A stretch of 64,000 bases of DNA from Pseudaminobacter soli (ex Zhang et al. 2022) (GTDB lineage Bacteria > Pseudomonadota > Alphaproteobacteria > Rhizobiales > Rhizobiaceae): the NCBI RefSeq assembly GCF_014595955.1, contig NZ_JABVCF010000005.1, positions 186,001 through 250,000 of the forward strand. The letters run 5' to 3'. The notes under the pieces were generated by a model that worked only from the letters and a program-made list of their open reading frames with translations, did not search any database and had not been told where the DNA came from. Positions 16,710-24,574 of the stretch are shown here, in pieces; position 1 is the first letter of the stretch; every line of letters begins with the position of its first letter. The translations under genes were made by a program, and so were the position numbers.

Positions 16710-19439
16710 TCAAACGGCGTTGACGAAGCCGTCCAATACCTTCTTCTGACCCGCCTTGTCGAAATCGATCGTGAGCTTGTTGCCCTCGATCGAGGCGATG
16801 TTGCCGTTGCCAAACTTCTGGTGGAACACGCGGTCGCCGACATTGAAACGGGACGGGGTGTCGGCCACCGATTTTGCCACCAACTCGCCCTCGATCACGC
16901 GGCCCTTCACCGAGCCGCGGCCGGCGCCGTAGCCCGAATCGGTCTCGCCATAGCCGATGCGCTCGACCTGGTGGCCCGAACGGGTGCCCCAGTTGCGGTC
17001 GGTCGCCTCGGTGCGGTTCTGTTGTGCGCGCTGCCAGCCCGGCGTCGCATAGGTGTTGGAGAAGGAGCGCCCGGCCGCGCCGCCCTGGTCGCCGCGCGCG
17101 GAATAACCGCCGGATGGCGAGCCGAGGCTGTCGAAGCGCGAAGCTCCGTAGGGATTGCGCCGGCCGGCGTCGCCAAACCCGCCCCCGCGGCCGGAGCCGT
17201 ACGGATTGCCGTAGCCGCCATAGCTCGTGCCGCCTTCCGCAACTTCGACATGCGCCTCGGGCAACTCGTCGAGGAAGCGCGACGGGATGGTCGACTGCCA
17301 CAGCCCGTGGATGCGCCGGTTGGAGACGAACCAGATGTGCAAATTGCGCTTGGCGCGGGTGACGCCGACATAGGCGAGCCGGCGCTCCTCCTCCAGCCCG
17401 GATCGACCCCCCTCGTCGAGCGCACGCTGGTGGGGGAAGAGGCCTTCCTCCCAGCCGGGCAGGAAGACGGTTTCGAACTCCAGCCCCTTTGCCGAGTGCA
17501 GCGTCATGATCGAGACGGCGTCGAGTTCCTCGTTCTGCTCGGCGTCCATGACCAGCGCCACATGCTCCAGGAAGGCGCGCAGGCTCTCATACTCCTCCAT
17601 GGAGCGGATAAGTTCCTTCAGGTTCTCGAGCCGCCCCGGTGCCTCGGCCGAGCGGTCGTTCTTCCACATCTCGGTGTAGCCGGACTCGTCGAGGATGATT
17701 TCGGCGAGCTCGGTATGCGGCGTGGTTTCCAAAAGCTCCTGCCAGCGGGCGAACTGCGCCGCGAGTTGGCGAAGAGCGGCGCGCGGCTTCGGCTTCAGCT
17801 CGTCGCTCTCGGCGAGCGTGCCGGCCGCCTCGAGCATGGGCACGCGCAGCGCGCGGGCGGTGTCGTGCACCTGCCGCACCGCCGCTTCTCCCAGGCCGCG
17901 TTTCGGCACGTTGACGATGCGCTCAAAGGCGAGGTCGTCGGCCGGCTGCGCGACGACGCGCAGATAGGCCATCGCGTCGCGGATTTCCTGGCGCTCGTAG
18001 AAGCGCGGACCGCCGATGACGCGGTAGTTCAGGCCGAGGGTGACGAAGCGATCCTCGAACTCGCGCATCTGGAACGAGGCGCGGACGAGGATCGCCATGT
18101 CGTTGAGGGCGTGGCCCTTGGTCTGCAGGGCCTCGATCTCGTCGCCGATGGCGCGGGCCTCTTCCTCGGAATCCCAGGCGGCGTGGACGACGACCTTCCC
18201 GTCATCCGGGTCGGGGGCCTCGGTGAAGAGCGTCTTGCCGAGCCGGCTCTCGTTATGGGCGATGAGGTGCGAGGCGGCGCCGAGGATGTGGGCGGTCGAG
18301 CGATAGTTGCGCTCCAGGCGGATGACGGTGGCGCCCGGGAAATCGTTCTCGAAGCGCAGGATGTTGTCCACCTCCGCCCCGCGCCAGCCATAGATCGACT
18401 GGTCGTCGTCGCCGACGCAGCAGATGTTGACCGTGGCTTTACCCTCCCCCTTGAGGGGAGGGTGGCCGGACGCAATCCGGCCGGGAGGGGGCGGTTCTGC
18501 AATGCTCGGCGCCTTGGTGGTGCCTTCTGAGAGTACCCCCTCTGGCCTGCCGGCCATCTCCCCCTCGAGGGGGGAGAGACCCCGGCCGCCAGGCCGGTTC
18601 CCCTCCTTTGGCCTCTGCGCCAGCAGCCTCAGCCACATGTACTGCGCGGTGTTGGTGTCCTGGTACTCGTCCACCAGTATATAGCGGAATTTTCGCTGGT
18701 ACTCGGCCAGCACGTCGTGATGCTGCTTGAAGATCCGGATCGGATGGCAGAGCAGGTCGCCGAAGTCGCAGGCGTTGAGCGTGGTCAGCCGATCCTGATA
18801 GGCGCGGTAAAGCTCGCGCCCTTTGCCATTGGCGAAGGCGCGCGCGTCGCCCTCAGGGATCTCGGAGGGGCCGAGCCCCTTGTTCTTCCAGCCGTCGATC
18901 ATCTGCGCGAACTGGCGCGCCGGCCAGCGCTTGTCGTCCAGCCCCTCGGCCTGGATGATCTGCTTGATGAGGCGGATCTGGTCGTCGGTGTCGAGGATGG
19001 TGAAGTCCGAGCGCAGCCCGGCAAGCTCCGCGTGGCGGCGCAGCATCTTGACGCCAATCGAGTGGAAAGTGCCGAGCCAGGGCATGCCCTCGACCTGCTC
19101 GCCGACGAGCAACCCGATGCGCTGCTTCATCTCGCGCGCGGCCTTGTTGGTGAAGGTGACGGCGAGGATCTGCGACGGGTAGGCGCGGCCGGTCGCGAGG
19201 ATGTGCGCGATGCGGGTCGTGAGCACGCGCGTCTTGCCGGTGCCCGCGCCGGCGAGCACCAGCACGGGACCCTCGGTCGTCTCGACCGCCTGCCGCTGCT
19301 CCGGGTTCAGCCCGCGCAGGTAGTCGGGCGCGCGGTTCTCACCGCCCCGCGCCGCCATGGCGCGCGCGGCAATGCCGGAGGGTGCCTGTGGGCGCGCGGC
19401 GGCATCGTTGAACGGCGTGTCGTCAGGAAGGTCTTGCAT
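16710..19439 (-). CDS. uvrD: UvrD/PcrA-type ATP-dependent DNA helicase with in-frame repeat insert
   Basis: Superfamily 1A helicase for excision and mismatch repair, 909 residues against about 720-800 usual. Walker A GAGTGKT (residues 64-70), motif Ia TFTNKAAREM, motif II DEYQDTN (257-263), motif III GDDDQSIYGWRG (from 343), later MTLHSAKGLEFETVFL and VGVTRAK. Between motifs II and III, where relatives have about five residues, lie about 60 (276-336) rich in Gly/Pro, encoded by a palindromic repeat at 18441-18606. The C-terminus has a Gly/Tyr-rich linker (about 700-860) and a Tudor-like end VGDRVFHQKFGNGNI. The frame stays open, so a functional protein is likely. Confidence 0.95.
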   Translation of the reverse strand: MQDLPDDTPFNDAAARPQAPSGIAARAMAARGGENRAPDYLRGLNPEQRQAVETTEGPVLVLAGAGTGKTRVLTTRIAHILATGRAYPSQILAVTFTNKAAREMKQRIGLLVGEQVEGMPWLGTFHSIGVKMLRRHAELAGLRSDFTILDTDDQIRLIKQIIQAEGLDDKRWPARQFAQMIDGWKNKGLGPSEIPEGDARAFANGKGRELYRAYQDRLTTLNACDFGDLLCHPIRIFKQHHDVLAEYQRKFRYILVDEYQDTNTAQYMWLRLLAQRPKEGNRPGGRGLSPLEGEMAGRPEGVLSEGTTKAPSIAEPPPPGRIASGHPPLKGEGKATVNICCVGDDDQSIYGWRGAEVDNILRFENDFPGATVIRLERNYRSTAHILGAASHLIAHNESRLGKTLFTEAPDPDDGKVVVHAAWDSEEEARAIGDEIEALQTKGHALNDMAILVRASFQMREFEDRFVTLGLNYRVIGGPRFYERQEIRDAMAYLRVVAQPADDLAFERIVNVPKRGLGEAAVRQVHDTARALRVPMLEAAGTLAESDELKPKPRAALRQLAAQFARWQELLETTPHTELAEIILDESGYTEMWKNDRSAEAPGRLENLKELIRSMEEYESLRAFLEHVALVMDAEQNEELDAVSIMTLHSAKGLEFETVFLPGWEEGLFPHQRALDEGGRSGLEEERRLAYVGVTRAKRNLHIWFVSNRRIHGLWQSTIPSRFLDELPEAHVEVAEGGTSYGGYGNPYGSGRGGGFGDAGRRNPYGASRFDSLGSPSGGYSARGDQGGAAGRSFSNTYATPGWQRAQQNRTEATDRNWGTRSGHQVERIGYGETDSGYGAGRGSVKGRVIEGELVAKSVADTPSRFNVGDRVFHQKFGNGNIASIEGNKLTIDFDKAGQKKVLDGFVNAV
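18441..18606. repeat. Palindromic repeat element inserted in-frame in uvrD
   Basis: Composite of small palindromes inside the coding region: accctccccc with ggggagggt (18441-18463), a ccgga/tccgg stem (18466-18480), and ctccccctcgagggggga-like bases near 18558-18577. The first part matches the start of the intergenic element at about 58.6 kb (tgaggggagggt...gccgggagggggc), and the second resembles the ends of the element at 20951-21092 (ccccctctg..ctgccgg.catctcccc). On the uvrD strand it reads LSPLEGEMAGRPEG and PPLKGEGK. Confidence 0.85.
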
Positions 19440-19640
19440 GCGGGCAATGTAGTGATTCTGGGGCGAAAGGCCAGCAAAGCGGCATGATTGGCGTCCCCCC
19501 GCAACAAGCTAAGTCCGGTGGCGTCGGTGCTTCCTGGCGCCGAAGTTCATGAAGGCGTGCCTGGCGCCGTGCAGGCAAGCGCAACCTGCCTGCGCCGGCT
19601 TGGGAGCAGGCGGCTGGAATGCCGGTGGCGACCGATCGGT

Positions 19641-20081
19641 CTAAAGGCCGAAATGCCCTTTCAGGCCAGGCACCGATTCGACGATGTCGTCGACGAGTTG
19701 CGGGTTGGACGCCTGCTTCGCCTGTTCGACGAACGATGCGCCGGTCTGTCGTATCTGCGGTATGTCCAGCCCGGCGGCCTGCAGTTGTGCCACGCCCTGG
19801 ATGAGGGCGCCGGCTCGCGATCCGAGCAGGCTGCCCAGCGCCGAACTGAGCAGTCCGGCCAGGCCGCCGGCGGATTGCTGGGTATCCTCCGCCATCACGT
19901 CATATCGGGTCGCCAGATCGTCGGCACCGGGAATCGCAGCGAAGAGTTCTCCGACCCGGGTGCCGTCCGCCTCGTGCTTGAACACCGACAGGAGGATACC
20001 GACCGCCTTCTCGGCGGTCGATGGGTCGATGCCGACCTGGTTCGAGATGTTGGTGACGATGTCTTGGATTTGCATGGTCAT
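19641..20081 (-). CDS. Conserved protein of unknown function, DUF2780/DUF937-like
   Basis: 146 residues, predicted soluble. N-terminal MQIQDIVTNISNQVGIDPSTAEKAVG... pattern followed by VGELFAAIPGADDLA resembles DUF2780/DUF937-type proteins; the centre is Gly/Ala/Leu-rich (GGLAGLLSSALGSLLG) and the C-terminus has LVDDIVESVPGLKG. AGGGA lies before ATG 20081; a second ATG two codons later is possible. Stops 4 bp apart from the three-repeat protein gene upstream suggest co-transcription with it. Family assignment is tentative. Confidence 0.75.
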   Translation of the reverse strand: MTMQIQDIVTNISNQVGIDPSTAEKAVGILLSVFKHEADGTRVGELFAAIPGADDLATRYDVMAEDTQQSAGGLAGLLSSALGSLLGSRAGALIQGVAQLQAAGLDIPQIRQTGASFVEQAKQASNPQLVDDIVESVPGLKGHFGL

Positions 20082-20085
20082 GGCG

Positions 20086-20760
20086 CTATCCCTGTGTCTT
20101 GAGACGGGCGTTGCAGGCACTCCAGAACTGCGGCCATTTCTGTCCGGCGGGCAGCGTTCCGGCCGCCTTGTCATGCTGCCACTCGGCGCTGCATTCATGG
20201 ATGCGCTGACGGAAAGCGGCCTCGCCCGGGCTCAGGGGCCTCCCACCAGGCTTGGTTGCCGGAGCCGCCTTGGTAATGGAGCCCGTCGTTTCCGGATCCG
20301 GCGGGATGGCGGCGGCGTCAGACTTGTCGTTCTTTATCGCGGCGCTGCACTCCGACAGGAAGTCGGACCACTTCTTGCCCTTCAGCGTGCCGGCGGCCTT
20401 CTCGGCCTGATACTGGTTGCTGCAGATCTTCTGGACCGACTGGTGCTCCGGCTTGGGCGGGACGGCAGCCGCGCTTTTGTTCTTGGGCGTGGTCTTTGGC
20501 TGGGCCGCTCCCTGCTTTGGGCTGCTCTTTTGCGGGGGCGCGGCGGTGTTCTTCAGCCTGGCGCTGCATTCGGACAGGAACTGGTTCCAGGTCTTGCCGC
20601 CAAGCTTCCCCGCAGACTTTGCATCCTGATACTCCTTGCTGCAGGCCTTGGTCGCGGCCTGCGCGGCGGTATCGGCCGCAAGTGATGGGACAGGGGCGGC
20701 AACCAGCACTGCCCCTAGGATCGCCACGGCGCTTGCGGCAGTCAGCATCGAAATTTTCAT
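20086..20760 (-). CDS. Secreted protein with three Cys-paired repeats
   Basis: 224 residues with a signal peptide (cleavage near SLAAD, residue 30). The mature protein has three copies of a 32-residue unit at about 39-70, 112-143 and 189-221: Cys, then YQ or WQ, AGxLxG, a Trp, FLSEC or FWSAC, and Ala-x-x-Lys. Each unit has two Cys 25-26 residues apart (40/65, 113/138, 190/216), suggesting one disulphide per unit. Pro/Lys/Ala-rich linkers join them. GGAGG precedes the ATG. No known function recognised; a role in the periplasm is inferred. Confidence 0.82.
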   Translation of the reverse strand: MKISMLTAASAVAILGAVLVAAPVPSLAADTAAQAATKACSKEYQDAKSAGKLGGKTWNQFLSECSARLKNTAAPPQKSSPKQGAAQPKTTPKNKSAAAVPPKPEHQSVQKICSNQYQAEKAAGTLKGKKWSDFLSECSAAIKNDKSDAAAIPPDPETTGSITKAAPATKPGGRPLSPGEAAFRQRIHECSAEWQHDKAAGTLPAGQKWPQFWSACNARLKTQG

Positions 20761-20950
20761 GATCTTGTCCTCCTTCGGAGCAAACGCGGCGCAGACCGCG
20801 TCGCGAAGGGATTGCTCAGGAACTTCGAACTCGATGCCGGGAGGACGCTCGAGGCGAAGCCTGCGAGGAATTCTGGCGCCTTATTCGGGTAGGCGCGCTT
20901 TGATCATGCTCAAATTTTTCAGAAAGTTGAGTTTTGAGCGTTGCTTTACA

Positions 20951-21092
20951 CCCCCCTCTGTCTTGCCGGACATCCCCCTTCAAGAGGGGAGGTTGGCAAC
21001 CTGCCTCACCCCCAACGTAGAAGGTTGGCGAAACCAAAGCGGCTGGCCTGATCTCCCCCTTGCGTGGGAGATGGCCGGCAGGACAGAGGGGG
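20951..21092. repeat. Palindromic repeat element between three-repeat and OmpA genes
   Basis: Lies in the 351-bp gap 20761-21111, which contains no convincing gene. Ends are inverted: 20952-20974 and 21070-21092 match as reverse complements at 21 of 23 positions (ccccctctg...tgccgg.catc). Inner stems include aggttggcaacct near 20990 and ccaac...gttgg near 21013. Same end type as the element inside uvrD and the right flank of the element at about 23.6 kb. Confidence 0.8.
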
Positions 21093-21111
21093 CGCGAATA
21101 GGCGCGGTAAC

Positions 21112-21651
21112 TTACGGCTTGTCGTATTCGTTGCGCAGGTTCGTGACGACGCGGCGGTTCTGCACCTTGCAGGAGCGATCGGTACAGTCGCGCACCTCTC
21201 GGTCCTTGCCGTAGCCCTTGGCCCACATGCGATTGCGGTCCACGCCCCTGGTGGCGAGATAGACCATCACCGCGTCGGCCCGCTTCTGGGAAAGCGTCAC
21301 CTGTGCGGCTTCCGACCCGGCATCGTCCGCGAAGCCTTGCAGTTTCACCAGCCAGCGGGGGTTTGCGGCCAGCCACTCCGCCTGCTTGTCGAGGGTGGTA
21401 CGGGCCACCGTATCGAGTTCCGCCGAATTGGCGGTGAAGAAGGTCCGGCGGCCGACATTGAGGATGAAGTCTTCCTCGCTGCCGGATTGCATGTTGGCGA
21501 AGCCTGCAGCGGGGTCGTTGGTGTTGCCGACCTCGTTCGGATTGACGGCGGCGACTTGCGGCGCCTCCATTCGCGTCGAGGTGCAGGAGGCGAGTGCCAG
21601 CAGAAGGGCGGCAGCGGAAACCCGCAGGAAGCGATCGGACGACAGCATCAT
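21112..21651 (-). CDS. OmpA family lipoprotein
   Basis: 179 residues. Signal with lipobox LALASC, so a lipid-anchored envelope protein, then an OmpA-like peptidoglycan-binding domain: FFTANSAELDTVARTTLDKQ, LVKLQGFADDAGSEAAQVTLSQKRADAV and VDRNRMWAKGYGKD. Tandem ATG codons at 21651 and 21648 are both possible starts. Followed in the same direction of reading by nothing; upstream neighbour is the L,D-transpeptidase, 13 bp away, so both may form one cell-wall unit. Confidence 0.88.
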   Translation of the reverse strand: MMLSSDRFLRVSAAALLLALASCTSTRMEAPQVAAVNPNEVGNTNDPAAGFANMQSGSEEDFILNVGRRTFFTANSAELDTVARTTLDKQAEWLAANPRWLVKLQGFADDAGSEAAQVTLSQKRADAVMVYLATRGVDRNRMWAKGYGKDREVRDCTDRSCKVQNRRVVTNLRNEYDKP

Positions 21652-21664
21652 TTTGTGAAAGGTC

Positions 21665-22339
21665 CTAAAGGGTGTCCGGTTCTTCCGCCCGGCTGAGCGA
21701 TTTCTCAGCCTGCTCAGCGAGGTGAGGCAGGACCTGGACGAGCGTGCCGACGGGGCAGCGCTGATAGAGGTCGATGACGTCCTCGTTGAACATGCGGATG
21801 CAGCCGGAGGAGGCGTCGGTGCCGATGCTCCAGGGTGCGACGGTGCCGTGGAACCGGTAGCCGGTATCGGTGCCATCACGGTGCAGATACATGGCGCGCG
21901 GCCCGAGCGGGTTATCCGGCGCGCCGCCCGCTACGAACTTCGGCAACTCGGGATGCCGCTTCAGCATTTCCGGCGGCGGCGTCCAGCCAGGCCAGAGCGC
22001 CTTGCGGTCGATCGTGGAGCGGCCGTACCATTTGAAGCCTTCCTTGCCGACACCCACGCCGTAGCGGATCGCGGTCTTGTTCTCCATGATCAGGTAAAGG
22101 AAGTGGTTGCGAGTATCGACGACCACCGTGCCCTGCGGCTCGCTCGACTTGAATTTTACGACCTGGCGGTGCCACTTCTTGTTGATCTTGGCGAAATTGG
22201 TCTTTCGATAATTCACGCCATTATCGACCGCCGTGCCAGTGAAGTAAGAGTTCGCGGCGGCGTAGGTCTCGCTACCAACAGTGCCAGCGGCAAGCATCGA
22301 CACGCCGCCCAGCACGACGTCGCGCCTCGATAGAATCAT
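21665..22339 (-). CDS. L,D-transpeptidase (YkuD domain), exported
   Basis: Forms 3-3 peptidoglycan cross-links or attaches proteins to the wall. 224 residues: N-terminal MILSRRDVVLGGVSMLAAG looks like a twin-arginine signal, then the YkuD catalytic domain with H164 in YRFHGTVAP and the catalytic C180 in the SSGCIRM motif. Adjacent OmpA lipoprotein also binds peptidoglycan. The 173-bp gap to the dienelactone hydrolase gene holds divergent promoters. Confidence 0.93.
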   Translation of the reverse strand: MILSRRDVVLGGVSMLAAGTVGSETYAAANSYFTGTAVDNGVNYRKTNFAKINKKWHRQVVKFKSSEPQGTVVVDTRNHFLYLIMENKTAIRYGVGVGKEGFKWYGRSTIDRKALWPGWTPPPEMLKRHPELPKFVAGGAPDNPLGPRAMYLHRDGTDTGYRFHGTVAPWSIGTDASSGCIRMFNEDVIDLYQRCPVGTLVQVLPHLAEQAEKSLSRAEEPDTL

Positions 22340-22369
22340 CTTTGGTATTCCCCTCTCGAAGTTGCTTAG

Positions 22370-22397
22370 AGCATAATGCAGACTTCTTCCCAGTTAA
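22370..22397 (-). promoter_or_regulatory. Possible sigma-70 promoter of L,D-transpeptidase gene
   Basis: Minus strand ttaact (22397-22392), 16-base spacer, tatgct (22375-22370); about 30 bp before the ATG. Both hexamers match consensus at four of six positions, so this is weak evidence. Confidence 0.35.
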
Positions 22398-22512
22398 AGA
22401 TGATTGATGGTTTTCGCCCGTCTTACGAAGGCTTGCGTCTCACGAAGCCTTGACTGGATCCGCGAACCGACGCGCCTATCTTGCCGCGCGACAGAAAAGG
22501 AGGAGAGCATCC

Positions 22513-23391
22513 ATGAACAAACCCTTCATCACGCAGGCGATGATCGATGTCTACGACGAGTACACGCACCTCACCTTGGATAGGCGGGGCTTCATGGAGA
22601 AGCTCACGAAGCTTGCGGGTTCGGGCGCCGCGGCGGCGGCGATAGCGCCGCTGCTGGCGGCCAATGCGGCGCAGGCCGCCCAGGTGCCTGCGGACGATCC
22701 GCGCCTCAAGGCAGAGAACGTCGCTTGGCCCGGCGCAGAGGGGGTCGAGATGAAGGGCTACCTCGTCCGGCCGGCGGAAACCTCAGGCAAACTCGGTGCG
22801 GTGATCGTCATTCATGAGAACCGCGGCCTCAACGAGCATATCCGGGACGTGGCGCGACGGCTCGCGCTGGAGAATTTTCTGGTGCTCGCGCCCGATTTCC
22901 TGTCGCCGCTGGGCGGAACGCCTGCCGACGAGGACAAGGCGCGCGAAATGTTCTCGCAACTCGATCCGAAGAAGACTGCCGCGCAGGGTGTCGCCACAGT
23001 CGAATTCCTCAAGAACCAGCAAGACAGCAACGGCAAGGTCGGTGCGGTGGGTTTTTGCTGGGGCGGGGGAACGGTGAATGATATTACGGTCGCCGCGCCG
23101 GACCTTGCTGCCGCTGTCGCCTATTACGGGCGGCAGCCGAAGGCGGAAGATGTTGCGAAGATCAAGGCAGCGCTGCTTTTGCACTATGCCGGCATGGACG
23201 ACCGCATCAATGCGGGGATCGACGCCTACAGGATGGCGCTCGAGGCTGCCGGCAAGGAGTTCAACATCTACGTCTACGAGGGCGCGCAGCACGCCTTCAA
23301 CAACGATACGTCAGAAGCCCGCTACAACAAGCAGGCCGCCGATCTGGCGTGGGAGCGGACCGTTGCCTTCCTGAAGGAGAAGCTGGCCTAG
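22513..23391 (+). CDS. Dienelactone hydrolase family protein, probably exported
   Basis: 292-residue alpha/beta hydrolase. The N-terminal 55 residues include DRRGFMEKLTKLAG and an Ala-rich run, consistent with a Tat-type export signal. Catalytic triad by pattern: nucleophile C182 in VGFCWGGG, Asp 229/230 in YAGMDDRI and H260 in GAQHAFNND. GGAGGAG lies before ATG 22513, favoured over an upstream start at 22450. The true substrate is unknown; exported members are widespread and often annotated carboxymethylenebutenolidase. Confidence 0.9.
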   Translation: MNKPFITQAMIDVYDEYTHLTLDRRGFMEKLTKLAGSGAAAAAIAPLLAANAAQAAQVPADDPRLKAENVAWPGAEGVEMKGYLVRPAETSGKLGAVIVIHENRGLNEHIRDVARRLALENFLVLAPDFLSPLGGTPADEDKAREMFSQLDPKKTAAQGVATVEFLKNQQDSNGKVGAVGFCWGGGTVNDITVAAPDLAAAVAYYGRQPKAEDVAKIKAALLLHYAGMDDRINAGIDAYRMALEAAGKEFNIYVYEGAQHAFNNDTSEARYNKQAADLAWERTVAFLKEKLA

Positions 23392-23453
23392 CATTTGCCA
23401 GTGTTGCCGCGTTCCTTTCGCAGACGGTTTGTCTCGCCGGACCTCGGCCCCAA

Positions 23454-23612
23454 CCCCCAACCCCTCCCCACAAGGGGGAGGGGGACTTGGTGGCACGACC
23501 GCTCGGCGCCAATCGTCGACGATCGTGGCCGGAACGGCGGCGAAATCGTTCCCCTCCCCCTTGTGGGGTTAGGGGTGGGGTACAAGGCCGACGTCCGGCA
23601 GGATAGAGGGGA
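23454..23612. repeat. Composite palindromic repeat downstream of dienelactone hydrolase
   Basis: Arms ccccacaagggggagggg at 23466-23483 and its exact reverse complement at 23551-23568, with further G/C-rich flanks. The centre contains aatcgtcgacgat, as in the element at 4821-4952. Bases 23595-23612 (gtccggcaggatagagggg region) resemble the ends of the elements at 20951 and 18441, so two repeat types appear joined. Sits between convergent genes. Confidence 0.8.
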
Positions 23613-23623
23613 GGGAAGCCCAG

Positions 23624-23827
23624 CTAAAACCCTTCTGCAAGGCGCTGGGCGCGTGCAGTCTTCAGAACATGTCTGGCGTGGAGCATCTGCATCGGAATGG
23701 GCAAACGCTCCCGCTCGATGCGGTAGAGCTCGTTGTCGATCATCTTGATCGCGCGCCAGAAATCGTAGTCGGTCAGATCCTCGTCAGCCGCCAGCCGTGC
23801 CGAAATTGTCCGGAAATCGATCTTCAT
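23624..23827 (-). CDS. Small conserved-looking protein, 67 aa
   Basis: Charged 67-residue protein beginning MKIDFRTISARLAADEDLTD with a helical, Arg/Glu-rich remainder (DNELYRIERERLPIPMQ). No domain recognised. A GGAGG sits before the ATG, which supports translation. A CtrA-like box lies about 150 bp upstream. Likely a short regulatory or structural protein, function unknown. Confidence 0.65.
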   Translation of the reverse strand: MKIDFRTISARLAADEDLTDYDFWRAIKMIDNELYRIERERLPIPMQMLHARHVLKTARAQRLAEGF

Positions 23828-23978
23828 TGGGCGCCTCCGGTGAGCCGCAGGCTCCGCCCGCTTGCGACTCAGAATTCATCTGCCGGAAGTGTTTGCCGCG
23901 CCTTGCGTCCGATCAATCGCGCGAAAACATTCAAATTGTGCACAACCCTTAACCTTAAGCGTTAACCGCCTTTTATGG

Positions 23979-23993
23979 TTAACGCCCGGTAAA
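23979..23993. promoter_or_regulatory. CtrA-like box TTAA-N7-TAAA
   Basis: ttaa, seven bases cgcccgg, taaa. Other TTAA half sites crowd the preceding 35 bp (23949-23966). It is upstream of the leftward 67-aa gene. The core aacgnccggtaa recurs at 35070 and 37470. Confidence 0.4.
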
Positions 23994-23996
23994 GGG

Positions 23997-24476
23997 TTAC
24001 TTACGGGCAATTCCGATCGACCGTCCCGCGCGCGCCGGAACGGGAAGTTCGGCGTGCGCATCGCGCATCGCTTGCACATTCTCAGCAATGTCCGGAGGGA
24101 ACGAAGCGACCTTCGGACCGCTCATGTCGATGTGGAGCGACAGCGTCTCCGAGGTCGCCGCCACCCAGCCGTCGACATGCCGGATCTCCTGAAATGCCCT
24201 CAGCCGCTTGGCGTCGTGGTCGAGGAGTTGGAAGGTGACCCGCACCTGATCTCCGAGGTGGAGTTCCTGCAGGTAGCAGACATGCGCCTCCGCCGTATAG
24301 ATCGTGAGTTTCCGCTCGCGGGCATAGCTCGCCCCTATGCCCATCAGGTCGAAGGCGCCGTCGGCGCCGCGATCGAACAGCACGTTGTAATATGCCATGT
24401 TGAGATGGCCGTTATAGTCGATCCAGTCCTTCTCGATTTCCATGATGGCGGAAATGAAGGGGGCAGGCAGTTGCAT
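23997..24476 (-). CDS. Hotdog-fold thioesterase
   Basis: 159-residue acyl-CoA thioesterase-like protein of the 4HBT type. The sequence DWIDYNGHLNMAYYNVLFDR holds the catalytic Asp-x-x-x-H-x-N-like motif of the family, followed by YLQELHLGDQVRVTFQLLD and SETLSLHIDMS. ATG 24476 is preferred over a far upstream ATG at 24560 because the homologous part begins there; ribosome site is weak. Divergent from the FAD-dependent dehydrogenase gene with about 100 bp between. Substrate not predictable. Confidence 0.87.
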   Translation of the reverse strand: MQLPAPFISAIMEIEKDWIDYNGHLNMAYYNVLFDRGADGAFDLMGIGASYARERKLTIYTAEAHVCYLQELHLGDQVRVTFQLLDHDAKRLRAFQEIRHVDGWVAATSETLSLHIDMSGPKVASFPPDIAENVQAMRDAHAELPVPARAGRSIGIARK

Positions 24477-24574
24477 TGCGTGGCCTTTCGGAAAACTGGA
24501 CAGGAATCGCGTCTCGGAATAGGCGACGATAGAGGCCGGCGGAAGCCGGTAATGGTCCATCCGCGGAGGAAATC

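Noticed and set aside
16821-18530. 569-codon open frame on the plus strand
   Set aside because: Entirely antisense to uvrD, whose motifs are complete; translation has no recognisable domain.
16710-19439. Possibility that uvrD is broken by the repeat
   Set aside because: No stop or frameshift; all helicase motifs lie in one frame on both sides of the insert.
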